From NCBI GenBank assembly GCA_039026915.1, contig JBCCLJ010000087.1, positions 1 through 26,278 of the forward strand: 26,278 bases of DNA, in the 5' to 3' direction. A program made the position numbers and the translations under genes. The DNA is from JBCCLJ01 sp039026915 (GTDB taxonomy: Bacteria; Acidobacteriota; Thermoanaerobaculia; Multivoradales; Multivoraceae). Within the stretch, counting starts at the first letter, position 1. Each line of letters opens with the position of its first letter. The notes under the pieces are model-generated. The model was not told the DNA's origin. It saw only the letters and a list, made by a program, of their open reading frames with translations, and made no database searches. This document shows, one piece after another, positions 13,772-20,155 of the stretch.

Positions 13772-15001
13772 ATGGGAATCGAACTGCAGATGGCCTGGCG
13801 CAACCTGTGGCGACAGCCGCGCCGTACCTGGTTGACGGTGGGAGCCATGGTCTTCGCCAACGCGCTACTCGTCTTCCTGCTGTCGCTGCAGCTTGGGATG
13901 TACAAGATGATGCTCGACGCCGGTCTGCGGCCCTTCACCGGTCATCTCCAGGTCCAACAAGCCGACTATCTCGAGGACCAGAAGCTCCGGCAGAGCGTGC
14001 CCGCAGTGGCCGACCTCGCCGAGACCCTGCGCAGCGAGCTCGGCGTCGATGCCGTCTCGGCGCGGGGCGCCGCCTTCGCCCTCGCTTCGAGCGAGGAGCG
14101 CAGCTACGGAGTGCAGGTCGTCGGCGTCGATCCAGATCATGAGCGCAGCGTCTCGACGATCCCCTCGCTCGTTCGCCAAGGTCGATTCTTCGAAGACGGT
14201 GACGCCGCCGAGGTGGTCATCGGATCCCTCCTCGCAAAGAACCTGCGCGCCGATCTGGGCGATGAGCTGACCCTGCTCGGAACGGGTCACGACGGATCGT
14301 TCGCTGCGGGTGTTGCGGTCATCGTCGGCATCTTCGAGAGTGGTTTGGCCGAGATGGATCGCAACCTGATCGAGCTGCCGCTCGGCTACTTTCAGGACAC
14401 CTTCGCCATGAACGGAGCCGGGCACTCGGTCGTCGTGCAGGTCGACCGGATCGCCGAGGTACCGAAGCTCGTCGCTCGGGCGGAGGAGCTGCTGCCCGAG
14501 GGGCAGGACCTCGCCGTGCGCGACTGGGACGCCCTCCAGCCCGGACTGCGTCAGTCGATCCAGAGCGATCTGACGAGCGGCATGTTCACCTACCTGATCC
14601 TGGTCGTGCTGGTCGCTTTCAGCGTTCTCAACACGCAGCTCATGTCGGTGCTGGAGCGCACCAAAGAGTTCGGCGTGATGACAGCGCTCGGCGTCGGTCC
14701 GCGCCGGTTGGGCCGTCTGGTGTTCCTCGAGACCGCTCTGCTCGGTTTCCTGGGAGCCGCGCTGGGAATCGCCCTCGGTCTCGTCCTTCTGGCCTTCTTT
14801 GCACGGGTCGGAGTCAGCTTCCCGGGACTCGCGGAGCTGACGGCGAAGTTCGGTCTTCCGGGGCGCATCTATCCCCAGTTCTCGTGGATCGGCGCCGTGG
14901 CGGGTCCGGCGTTCGTCTACCTGGCGACCATGGTCGCCGCGATCTACCCTGCCGTTCGGCTTCGCTTTCTCGAGCCCGTCGCCGCGATGAGGACCGCCTG
15001 A
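13772..15001 (+). CDS. LolC/E-type (MacB/FtsX-fold) ABC transporter permease, first copy
   Basis: The 409-residue membrane protein has one N-terminal transmembrane segment (about residues 18-40, beginning WLTVGAMVFANALLVF). A large periplasmic domain of the MacB_PCD kind follows, then a C-terminal FtsX domain with three transmembrane segments. The cytoplasmic loop before the third of the four segments carries ERTKEFGVMTALGVGPRRLGRLVFLE, the coupling element of type VII ABC systems. The protein ends in the usual RLRFLEPVAAMR motif. These permeases do not form a channel; they extract lipoproteins or drive periplasmic partners by mechanotransmission. It starts 9 nt after the LolA-like stop, and its own stop lies 1 nt from the second permease gene. 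Two non-identical permeases suggest a LolCE-like heterodimer. Confidence 0.9.
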   Translation: MGIELQMAWRNLWRQPRRTWLTVGAMVFANALLVFLLSLQLGMYKMMLDAGLRPFTGHLQVQQADYLEDQKLRQSVPAVADLAETLRSELGVDAVSARGAAFALASSEERSYGVQVVGVDPDHERSVSTIPSLVRQGRFFEDGDAAEVVIGSLLAKNLRADLGDELTLLGTGHDGSFAAGVAVIVGIFESGLAEMDRNLIELPLGYFQDTFAMNGAGHSVVVQVDRIAEVPKLVARAEELLPEGQDLAVRDWDALQPGLRQSIQSDLTSGMFTYLILVVLVAFSVLNTQLMSVLERTKEFGVMTALGVGPRRLGRLVFLETALLGFLGAALGIALGLVLLAFFARVGVSFPGLAELTAKFGLPGRIYPQFSWIGAVAGPAFVYLATMVAAIYPAVRLRFLEPVAAMRTA

Positions 15002-15002
15002 C

Positions 15003-16232
15003 GTGGCCACGCTCCGACTCGCTCTGCAGCTCGGCTGGCGCAATCTCTGGCGGAACAAGCGTCGTACCGGGATCATGCTCGCTGCGATCGGGGTGGGCGC
15101 CTGGGCGATGATCTTCGTCACGGCTTTCTCCCGCGGCATGGTCGACCAGGTGGTTCGCGACGGCATTCGCGCTCTCCCGGGCCACGTTCAGATTCACCAC
15201 CCTGGCTTCCGTGACGATCCGAGCGTAGCGACGCTGATCGACCGACCCAGGGCCGACCTCGTCGCCGCGCTCACCGATGAGGCGGTGACCTCGTGGACGA
15301 GCCGCGTGCGCGTTCCGGCCGTCGTGTCGAGCGAGCGCGAGACGCGGGGCGTCACTCTCGTCGGCATCGACCCGGAGACGGAGCGCGACATCTCGTTCGT
15401 TGCCGACGATCTGGTCGAAGGGCGTTTCCTCGAGAGCCCCGAAGACAAGGGCTTGATTCTCGGGCGCAAGATGGCCGAGCGCCTGGAAACCGGCCTCGGC
15501 AAGCGCGTCGTCGTCATGTCGCAGACGCCGAGCAACGACATCGCCGAGCGCGGCTTTCGCATTGTCGGGATCTTCGAGTCGGAGCTCGAGGCGCAGGAAC
15601 TCGGCTTCGCCTTCGCCGGAGAGGAGCAGGTGCAACGCCTTCTCGAGATCGGCGACCGCACGTCCGAAATCGCGATCGCCGTCGCCGACCTGGAGAAGGT
15701 GAAGCCGGTCTTCGAGACCGTCGAGGCGGCAGCGGGAGAGGAAGTGGAAGTCGCCCCCTGGTTCGAGGTGGACTCGTTCCTCTTCTCGCTGCACACGATG
15801 ATGGACAGCTTCGTCTATCTCTGGGTGATCATCGTCTTCCTGGCGCTCTCGTTCGGTCTCGTCAACACCCTGGTCATGGCTGTCTTCGAGCGCGTGCGCG
15901 AGATCGGTCTGATGCTGGCTCTCGGTGTAACGCCGCGCAACATCCGCGCGCAGATCGTCGCTGAGGCGCTCTTGCTCCTCGTCGTCGGTCTCGTGCTCGG
16001 CAACGTTGCGGCTTGGGTGACACTGTCGCTCTTCAAGGACGGCGTAGACCTTTCGGTCGTCTCCGAGGGCCTGCAGCAGATGGGTGCTGCAAGCGTGCTG
16101 ATTCCCTCGGTGACCCTCGAAGACGTGCTCACCGCGAACGTTCTCGTTCTCGTTCTCGGCTTCTTCGCGAGCCTCTCGCCGGCCTGGCGTGCGTCGCGCC
16201 TCGAGCCGGTCGAAGCGATCACCAAAGTTTGA
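15003..16232 (+). CDS. LolC/E-type ABC transporter permease, second copy
   Basis: The 409-residue protein uses a GTG start directly after the TGA of the first permease (1 nt between). It has the same plan. QLGWRNLWRNKRRTG precedes transmembrane segment 1, a periplasmic domain follows (VTLVGIDPETERD, IVGIFESELEAQ), and a C-terminal FtsX domain contains the coupling loop ERVREIGLMLALGVTPRNIRAQI and ends WRASRLEPVEAI. It is of equal length to the first copy but clearly diverged, consistent with an old duplication and a LolC/LolE-like heterodimer with the ATPase encoded 28 nt downstream. No LolB-like receptor gene follows; the operon ends with a beta-barrel gene instead. Confidence 0.9.
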   Translation: MATLRLALQLGWRNLWRNKRRTGIMLAAIGVGAWAMIFVTAFSRGMVDQVVRDGIRALPGHVQIHHPGFRDDPSVATLIDRPRADLVAALTDEAVTSWTSRVRVPAVVSSERETRGVTLVGIDPETERDISFVADDLVEGRFLESPEDKGLILGRKMAERLETGLGKRVVVMSQTPSNDIAERGFRIVGIFESELEAQELGFAFAGEEQVQRLLEIGDRTSEIAIAVADLEKVKPVFETVEAAAGEEVEVAPWFEVDSFLFSLHTMMDSFVYLWVIIVFLALSFGLVNTLVMAVFERVREIGLMLALGVTPRNIRAQIVAEALLLLVVGLVLGNVAAWVTLSLFKDGVDLSVVSEGLQQMGAASVLIPSVTLEDVLTANVLVLVLGFFASLSPAWRASRLEPVEAITKV

Positions 16233-16260
16233 ACCTCGCCCAACGGAGAAAGGCCTAGCC

Positions 16261-16959
16261 ATGCCCGCTGTCGAATGCCGCCATCTGAACAAGACCTATC
16301 GCCAGGGAGATCTGGAGGTCGTGGGCCTGCGCGACGTCGATCTCGTCATCGAGAGCGGCGAGTTCACCTGCCTCTCGGCTCCTTCCGGCGGCGGCAAGAC
16401 GACGCTGTTGAATGCGATCGGCGGTCTCGACCAGCCGGACAGTGGCGAGATTCTGGTCGATGGCGAGCGCGTCGACACGATGAGCAAGGCCGAGCGCGCC
16501 TCCCTGCGACTTCACAAGATCGGCTTCGTCTTCCAGGCCTACAACCTCATCCCCGTGCTTTCGGCGAGCGAGAACGTCGAGTTCGTGATGCAGGTGCAGG
16601 GCCTCTCCAAGGAAGAGCGCAGGCAGCGATCGACGCAGGCGCTCGCCGACGTCGGTCTCGAGGGTCTCGGCGACCGCCGCCCCGCTCAGATGTCGGGCGG
16701 CCAACAGCAGCGCGTTGCCGTCGCGCGCGCGATCGTCTCAGAGCCGGTCCTGGTGCTCGCGGACGAACCGACGGCGAATCTCGACTCACAGACCTCCGAG
16801 CAGCTGATGGAGCTCTTCCAGTCGCTGAACGAGAATCGCGGCACGACGTTCGTCATCGCGACACACGACGAGGGAGTCATGGCCTACACCCGCCGGCGCG
16901 TCCGGCTGCTCGACGGCCGATTGGTCGGTGACGGCCCGCCCGAGGCTGCACCCTCTTGA
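16261..16959 (+). CDS. LolD/MacB-type ABC transporter ATPase
   Basis: The 232-residue ATPase powers the two preceding permeases. Its motifs are Walker A APSGGGKTT (40-48), Q-loop Gln92 in FQAYNLIP, signature MSGGQQQR (144-151), Walker B LVLADEP with Glu169, and H-loop His202 in ATHDE. The first Walker A glycine is Ala, as in some LolD proteins, so this is not a sign of inactivity. I choose the ATG at 16261, which has GGAGAAAGG (16245-16253) upstream; an earlier in-frame start would overlap the second permease gene. Length is typical for LolD. Its stop overlaps the TTG of the beta-barrel gene. Confidence 0.93.
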   Translation: MPAVECRHLNKTYRQGDLEVVGLRDVDLVIESGEFTCLSAPSGGGKTTLLNAIGGLDQPDSGEILVDGERVDTMSKAERASLRLHKIGFVFQAYNLIPVLSASENVEFVMQVQGLSKEERRQRSTQALADVGLEGLGDRRPAQMSGGQQQRVAVARAIVSEPVLVLADEPTANLDSQTSEQLMELFQSLNENRGTTFVIATHDEGVMAYTRRRVRLLDGRLVGDGPPEAAPS

Positions 16960-18302
16960 GGCGAGGCGCGAGCTTCGTGCTCGCCGGCTTCCTGGCGGCG
17001 TCGTCCGCCCTGGCAGAGAAGGCCCCGTCGACTCAGCCGAAGATCGACACCGAGCGACTCTTCGAGGCTTTCGACGAGGAGCCGTCGGCGAAGAGGAAGG
17101 AGCCGATCGTCGAAGGCCGCTTCGGAGGGCACGCCAAGCTGCAGTCCACCGTCACGCACTATCCGGGGGACAGCCTCCTGCGCGATCTGCAGGGCGCCAC
17201 CTGGGAAGACGGTGGCCTCGACCTGCGGCTCACCGGCTCGCTCGACTTCGGTCGCATCGATCTGGTGGCCGAGGGTCAGCTCGTCGGCCTCTTCGGCGAT
17301 CGCATCGAGCTGACGCGCAGCTTTGGCACGGCGCCGGGCGTGGCGCTCGTGCGCTTTCAGGACGATGCGATTCGCGGCTTCGATCTCACCTCGGTGCGCC
17401 GTGACCGCGGACGGACGGCGCTGCTGACGCGCTTCGACCGCCTCTCCGTCGGCTACACGGGTCCGCGCAACGTCCTGCGCGTCGGCCGCCAGGCGGTCAC
17501 CTGGGGCAACGGCTTCGTCTATACGCCGATGGACGTCTTCAATCCGTTCGACCCCGCCGCGGTCGACCGCGAGTTCAAGCCGGGCGACGACATGGTCTAC
17601 GCGCAGCATCTACTGCCACGCGGCGACGACCTGCAGGCCGTCTGGGTCGTGCGGCGCGATCCTCGAGGGGATCGCACCAGCGACGTCAGCTCTCTCGCCC
17701 TCAAGTACCACGGGCTTTTCGGTGCCGGAGAGATCGACGCGCTCGTTGCGCGCCACTACGGCGACGATCTCTATGGCGTCGGAGGCTCTCTCTCGATCGG
17801 CGGTGCCGTCTTGCGCGGCGACGTCGTCGTCACCGAGAGCGAGCTCGGCACCACCGTCTCGGCGGTTTCCGGAATCACCCGCTCCTGGGTCCTCGGCGGA
17901 AAGAACGTCTCGGCCTTCGTGGAGCTTCATCGCAACGGCTTCGGTCAACCGGGGCGTCGCTACTCCGGCGACGAGCTCGCAGCCAACCCCGAACTGCTCG
18001 AGCGCCTGGCGCGTCAAGAGATGTTCACTCTCGGCCGCAGCTACGCCGCCGCAAGCGTCACCGTCGAAGTGACGCCGCTCTTTCTTCTGACGCCGAACCT
18101 CTTCGTCAACGTCGAAGACACGAGCGGTCTTCTGCAGATCGTCGGCCAGAACGACCTGTCCCAGGACCTGGTGCTGCAGACGGCGATCGGCCTCCCCTTC
18201 GGCGACGCGGGCACGGAGTTCGGTGGGCTTCCGACGCCGATCCCGGGACGCTTCGTGGCGTCGGGTCCGAGTCTCTTCGTGCAGATCGCGCGGTACTTCT
18301 GA
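16956..18302 (+). CDS. Outer-membrane beta-barrel protein closing the export operon
   Basis: The 448-residue protein uses a TTG start that overlaps the ATPase stop (TTGA). It begins MRRGASFVLAGFLAASSALA-E, a clear signal peptide. The mature protein alternates polar and hydrophobic residues in many short strands (DLRLTGSLDFGRIDLVAEG, RLSVGYTGPRNVLRVGRQ, VSAFVELHRNGFG). It ends LFVQIARYF with a C-terminal Phe, the usual signal for the BAM machinery. The segment QAVTWGNGFVYTPMDVFNPFDP resembles DUF1302/alginate-export-like barrels. The likely role is the outer-membrane partner of the LolA-like and ABC proteins, as exit pore or lipid acceptor. The function is inferred from its place in the operon; I do not recognise a named family with certainty. 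A hairpin follows about 50 bp downstream. Confidence 0.82.
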   Translation: MRRGASFVLAGFLAASSALAEKAPSTQPKIDTERLFEAFDEEPSAKRKEPIVEGRFGGHAKLQSTVTHYPGDSLLRDLQGATWEDGGLDLRLTGSLDFGRIDLVAEGQLVGLFGDRIELTRSFGTAPGVALVRFQDDAIRGFDLTSVRRDRGRTALLTRFDRLSVGYTGPRNVLRVGRQAVTWGNGFVYTPMDVFNPFDPAAVDREFKPGDDMVYAQHLLPRGDDLQAVWVVRRDPRGDRTSDVSSLALKYHGLFGAGEIDALVARHYGDDLYGVGGSLSIGGAVLRGDVVVTESELGTTVSAVSGITRSWVLGGKNVSAFVELHRNGFGQPGRRYSGDELAANPELLERLARQEMFTLGRSYAAASVTVEVTPLFLLTPNLFVNVEDTSGLLQIVGQNDLSQDLVLQTAIGLPFGDAGTEFGGLPTPIPGRFVASGPSLFVQIARYF

Positions 18303-18353
18303 GCAGGCGTTGGCGCTGCCGAGCCTCGCCCGGATCGGCTGCCGCTGACGTCG

Positions 18354-18399
18354 GGCCGCTTCGAACGGCCGGATTCGGCCCTCGCTTCCGCCGGAAGCG
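18354..18399 (+). terminator. Tandem hairpins after the export operon, probable terminator
   Basis: GGCCG (18354-18358) can pair with CGGCC (18366-18370), or GGCCG (18367-18371) with CGGCC (18376-18380); these two exclude each other. A perfect 7-bp stem with a 3-nt loop follows, CGCTTCC-GCC-GGAAGCG (18383-18399). No T-run follows the last stem. Confidence 0.5.
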
Positions 18400-18550
18400 T
18401 GCCGCTCAGGGATTCCCTGGCTGCGCTCACCCCTCGAGCCTGCTCGATTGCCGCGATTTGGATACGATTCCAGGGTTCTCCGAAGCCGTTCCGCTGCGGA
18501 TCGTCGATCGGAGCGGCCTCGGCCACGCGTGAGGGTCCGAGCGTTCCCAA

Positions 18551-18567
18551 CCGGCGGAATCCGCCGG
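18551..18567 (+). promoter_or_regulatory. Perfect hairpin in the putative leader of the ferrochelatase-like gene
   Basis: CCGGCGG-AAT-CCGCCGG is a perfect 7-bp all-GC stem with a 3-nt loop, ending 82 bp before the ATG. A second small stem lies at 18596-18608. A structured leader is possible, but a regulatory role is only inferred. Confidence 0.35.
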
Positions 18568-18649
18568 CCAACGAACCGCCGAATATACGCAAGGGCCCGT
18601 CCGACGGGACCGCCCGGAATCAGCAACGCTCCCCTGGACGATTTAGATC

Positions 18650-19678
18650 ATGAGTACCGCGATCATCCTTTCCACCTACGGCGAGCCGACGGAGAACACC
18701 TTCGCCGACCAGTGGATGTACTCCTACCGCATCCTGCGACGACTGACGCGCAAGATCGCCAAGATCCCGACACCGATCCTGCCGATCATCGCCACGAAGC
18801 GCGCCTTCGACCGCGTCTCCATGTGGAAGGAGCACGACTTCACCTCGCCTCTCGAGCCACTGACCGACGAGACCGTCGTCGCTCTGCGTGAGGCCCTCGA
18901 GGCCCGGGACGCCCTGCACGACGCCGACGATCGCCCGCTGATCATCGCGCGCTCTTACGAGTTCCGCAGGCCCTCTCTCGCCGACATTCTCCCGGGCCTG
19001 CGCGAGCAGGGTTGCGACCGCTTCGTCCTCGTGCCGATGTACATGGGCACCGGCGACTTCACCCTCGGCATGACGGAGATCGCCACCGAGGACGCTCTGA
19101 AGAGCGTTTCCTGGCTCGAGCCCGAGATGATCGAGTACTGCGTTTTGACCGACTCCGACCTCTGGATCTCGCGGATGGCCGACGCCTGTGCGGCCTTCGT
19201 TGCCGAGCAGTGCGCTGAGCGCGGCATCGAGCTGCCGGCGACGGACTGGGCGGCCTGCCTCGGCGCCCACGGTTCGGTGCAGACGCCGACCGCTGGAGTC
19301 GACAACGGTGTGCTCGCCTTCGGAGAGCTCTGCTGGAAGATCTACAGCCAGGTCCGCGGCAACTTCGGCATGGCGCGCAACGGTTGGCTCAATCACGAGC
19401 GCGGCGGCCGCTGGACCGAGCCGAGCGTCGAGCGTTTGCTCCCGCGTCTGCGGGAAGCGGGATACGACAAGCTGGTCTACTTCCCCTGGGGATTCACCAC
19501 CGACAACGCCGAGTCGGCCCTCGAGGGCCGCATCTTCTGCGACGAGATGGAGAATCCCTTCGAACGGGTCGAGTACATGCCCTGCCTGAACACGGCGCCG
19601 CAGCTCATCGATCTGCTCGCCGATCGCGTGCGCGCTCACCTGAAGACTGCGGACGTCGAAGACGTGGCCGTCGCATGA
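18650..19678 (+). CDS. Divergent ferrochelatase-family protein
   Basis: The 342-residue protein matches the ferrochelatase superfamily, which inserts Fe2+ into porphyrins at the end of haem synthesis. Seen are the opening AIILSTYGEPTE (for LVMAYGTP), SPLEPLTDETVVAL (for SPLxxxT), and the AHGS motif with the catalytic-type His207. Near the end, YFPWGFTTDNAES has Glu288 in the position of the conserved Glu of PxGFxxDxxE. Both key residues are therefore kept, but the flanking sequence differs from housekeeping HemH or CpfC, so the tetrapyrrole or metal may differ. No transmembrane anchor or C-terminal Cys cluster is seen. It overlaps the next gene, a flavodoxin, by 4 nt (ATGA), so the pair is co-translated. 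Family is secure; substrate is not. Confidence 0.85.
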   Translation: MSTAIILSTYGEPTENTFADQWMYSYRILRRLTRKIAKIPTPILPIIATKRAFDRVSMWKEHDFTSPLEPLTDETVVALREALEARDALHDADDRPLIIARSYEFRRPSLADILPGLREQGCDRFVLVPMYMGTGDFTLGMTEIATEDALKSVSWLEPEMIEYCVLTDSDLWISRMADACAAFVAEQCAERGIELPATDWAACLGAHGSVQTPTAGVDNGVLAFGELCWKIYSQVRGNFGMARNGWLNHERGGRWTEPSVERLLPRLREAGYDKLVYFPWGFTTDNAESALEGRIFCDEMENPFERVEYMPCLNTAPQLIDLLADRVRAHLKTADVEDVAVA

Positions 19679-20112
19679 GCGCGATCATCTACGCCAGCAT
19701 GTCGGGCAACAGCGAGTTCGTAGCCGAGGAGGTCCAGAGGCGGATCGACGGATCCGAGCTGATCCACGCGGACGGGCTGACCCCCGAGCGTCTGGCCACG
19801 CTCGGTCGCGTCGTCGCCGTGATCCCGACCTGGGGTCGCGGTGAGATCCCGGCCGACGCCGAGCGGATCGCCCAGGCCTTGGAGGGCTGTGGTGAGGACG
19901 CGCTCGCTGCGCTGGAGTTCGCGCTGATCGCTCCGGGCGACCGCACGTATCCGGACTTCTGCGGCGGCGGCCTGCGCTTCGCGAGTCTGCTGAAGGCCCA
20001 CGGTGCGCGCGAGCTGCAGCCACCGCTGACTCTCGACGGCATCCCGATGGAACGCCACCTCGACGACATCGACGCCTGGTTGGCGGCGCTGCCCCAGTCG
20101 GTCGAGAACTAG
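19675..20112 (+). CDS. Short-chain flavodoxin (MioC-like)
   Basis: The 145-residue protein is a single flavodoxin domain that should bind FMN and carry electrons. The phosphate loop SMSGNSEFVAEE is at residues 8-19, the WGRGEIPADA loop follows the central strand, and PGDRTYPDFCGGGLRF matches the second FMN loop and downstream Cys/Gly segment of MioC and sulfite-reductase flavodoxin domains. I choose the ATG at 19675 that overlaps the chelatase stop; the frame is open further upstream only as a shadow. The tight coupling suggests that it serves the chelatase, for example by supplying electrons to iron or to a tetrapyrrole. HemG-type protoporphyrinogen oxidase is less likely on length and motifs. 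Confidence 0.87.
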   Translation: MSAIIYASMSGNSEFVAEEVQRRIDGSELIHADGLTPERLATLGRVVAVIPTWGRGEIPADAERIAQALEGCGEDALAALEFALIAPGDRTYPDFCGGGLRFASLLKAHGARELQPPLTLDGIPMERHLDDIDAWLAALPQSVEN

Positions 20113-20113
20113 G

Positions 20114-20146
20114 GCGGCCCTCGGAGTCGGAGTTTCCGAGGACCGC
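20114..20146. terminator. Hairpin between convergent genes, probable bidirectional terminator
   Basis: GCGGCCCTCGGA (20114-20125) pairs with TCCGAGGACCGC (20135-20146) over 12 positions with one mismatch and a 9-nt loop. It lies in the 43-bp gap between the flavodoxin stop and the ADOP permease stop. Confidence 0.65.
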
Positions 20147-20155
20147 GGGACGACG

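Larger units (their letters stand above)
18303..18649. other. 347-bp non-coding region, rich in inverted repeats
   Basis: No convincing gene is present on either strand. After the terminator-like hairpins (18354-18399) come an imperfect hairpin (18491-18516: CCGCT...AGCGG with inner GATC-GTC-GATC), a perfect one (18551-18567) and a smaller one (18596-18608: CCCGT-CCG-ACGGG). The last three lie upstream of the ferrochelatase-like ATG and could be part of its leader. No good promoter or Shine-Dalgarno sequence is evident near 18650. Confidence 0.6.

Noticed and set aside
13865..16292. Minus-strand open frames opposite the two permease genes
   Set aside because: They are His/Arg/Asp/Glu-rich with no transmembrane or domain pattern. 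The plus strand encodes clear FtsX permeases.
16378..16404. Ala in place of the first Walker A glycine of the ABC ATPase as a sign of inactivity
   Set aside because: An Ala-Pro-Ser-Gly form of this loop occurs in some LolD proteins, and all other ATPase motifs are intact.
19675..20112. Identification of the flavodoxin as HemG protoporphyrinogen oxidase because it follows a chelatase gene
   Set aside because: At 145 residues it is shorter than HemG, and its second FMN loop (DRTYPDFCGGG) is MioC/sulfite-reductase-like.
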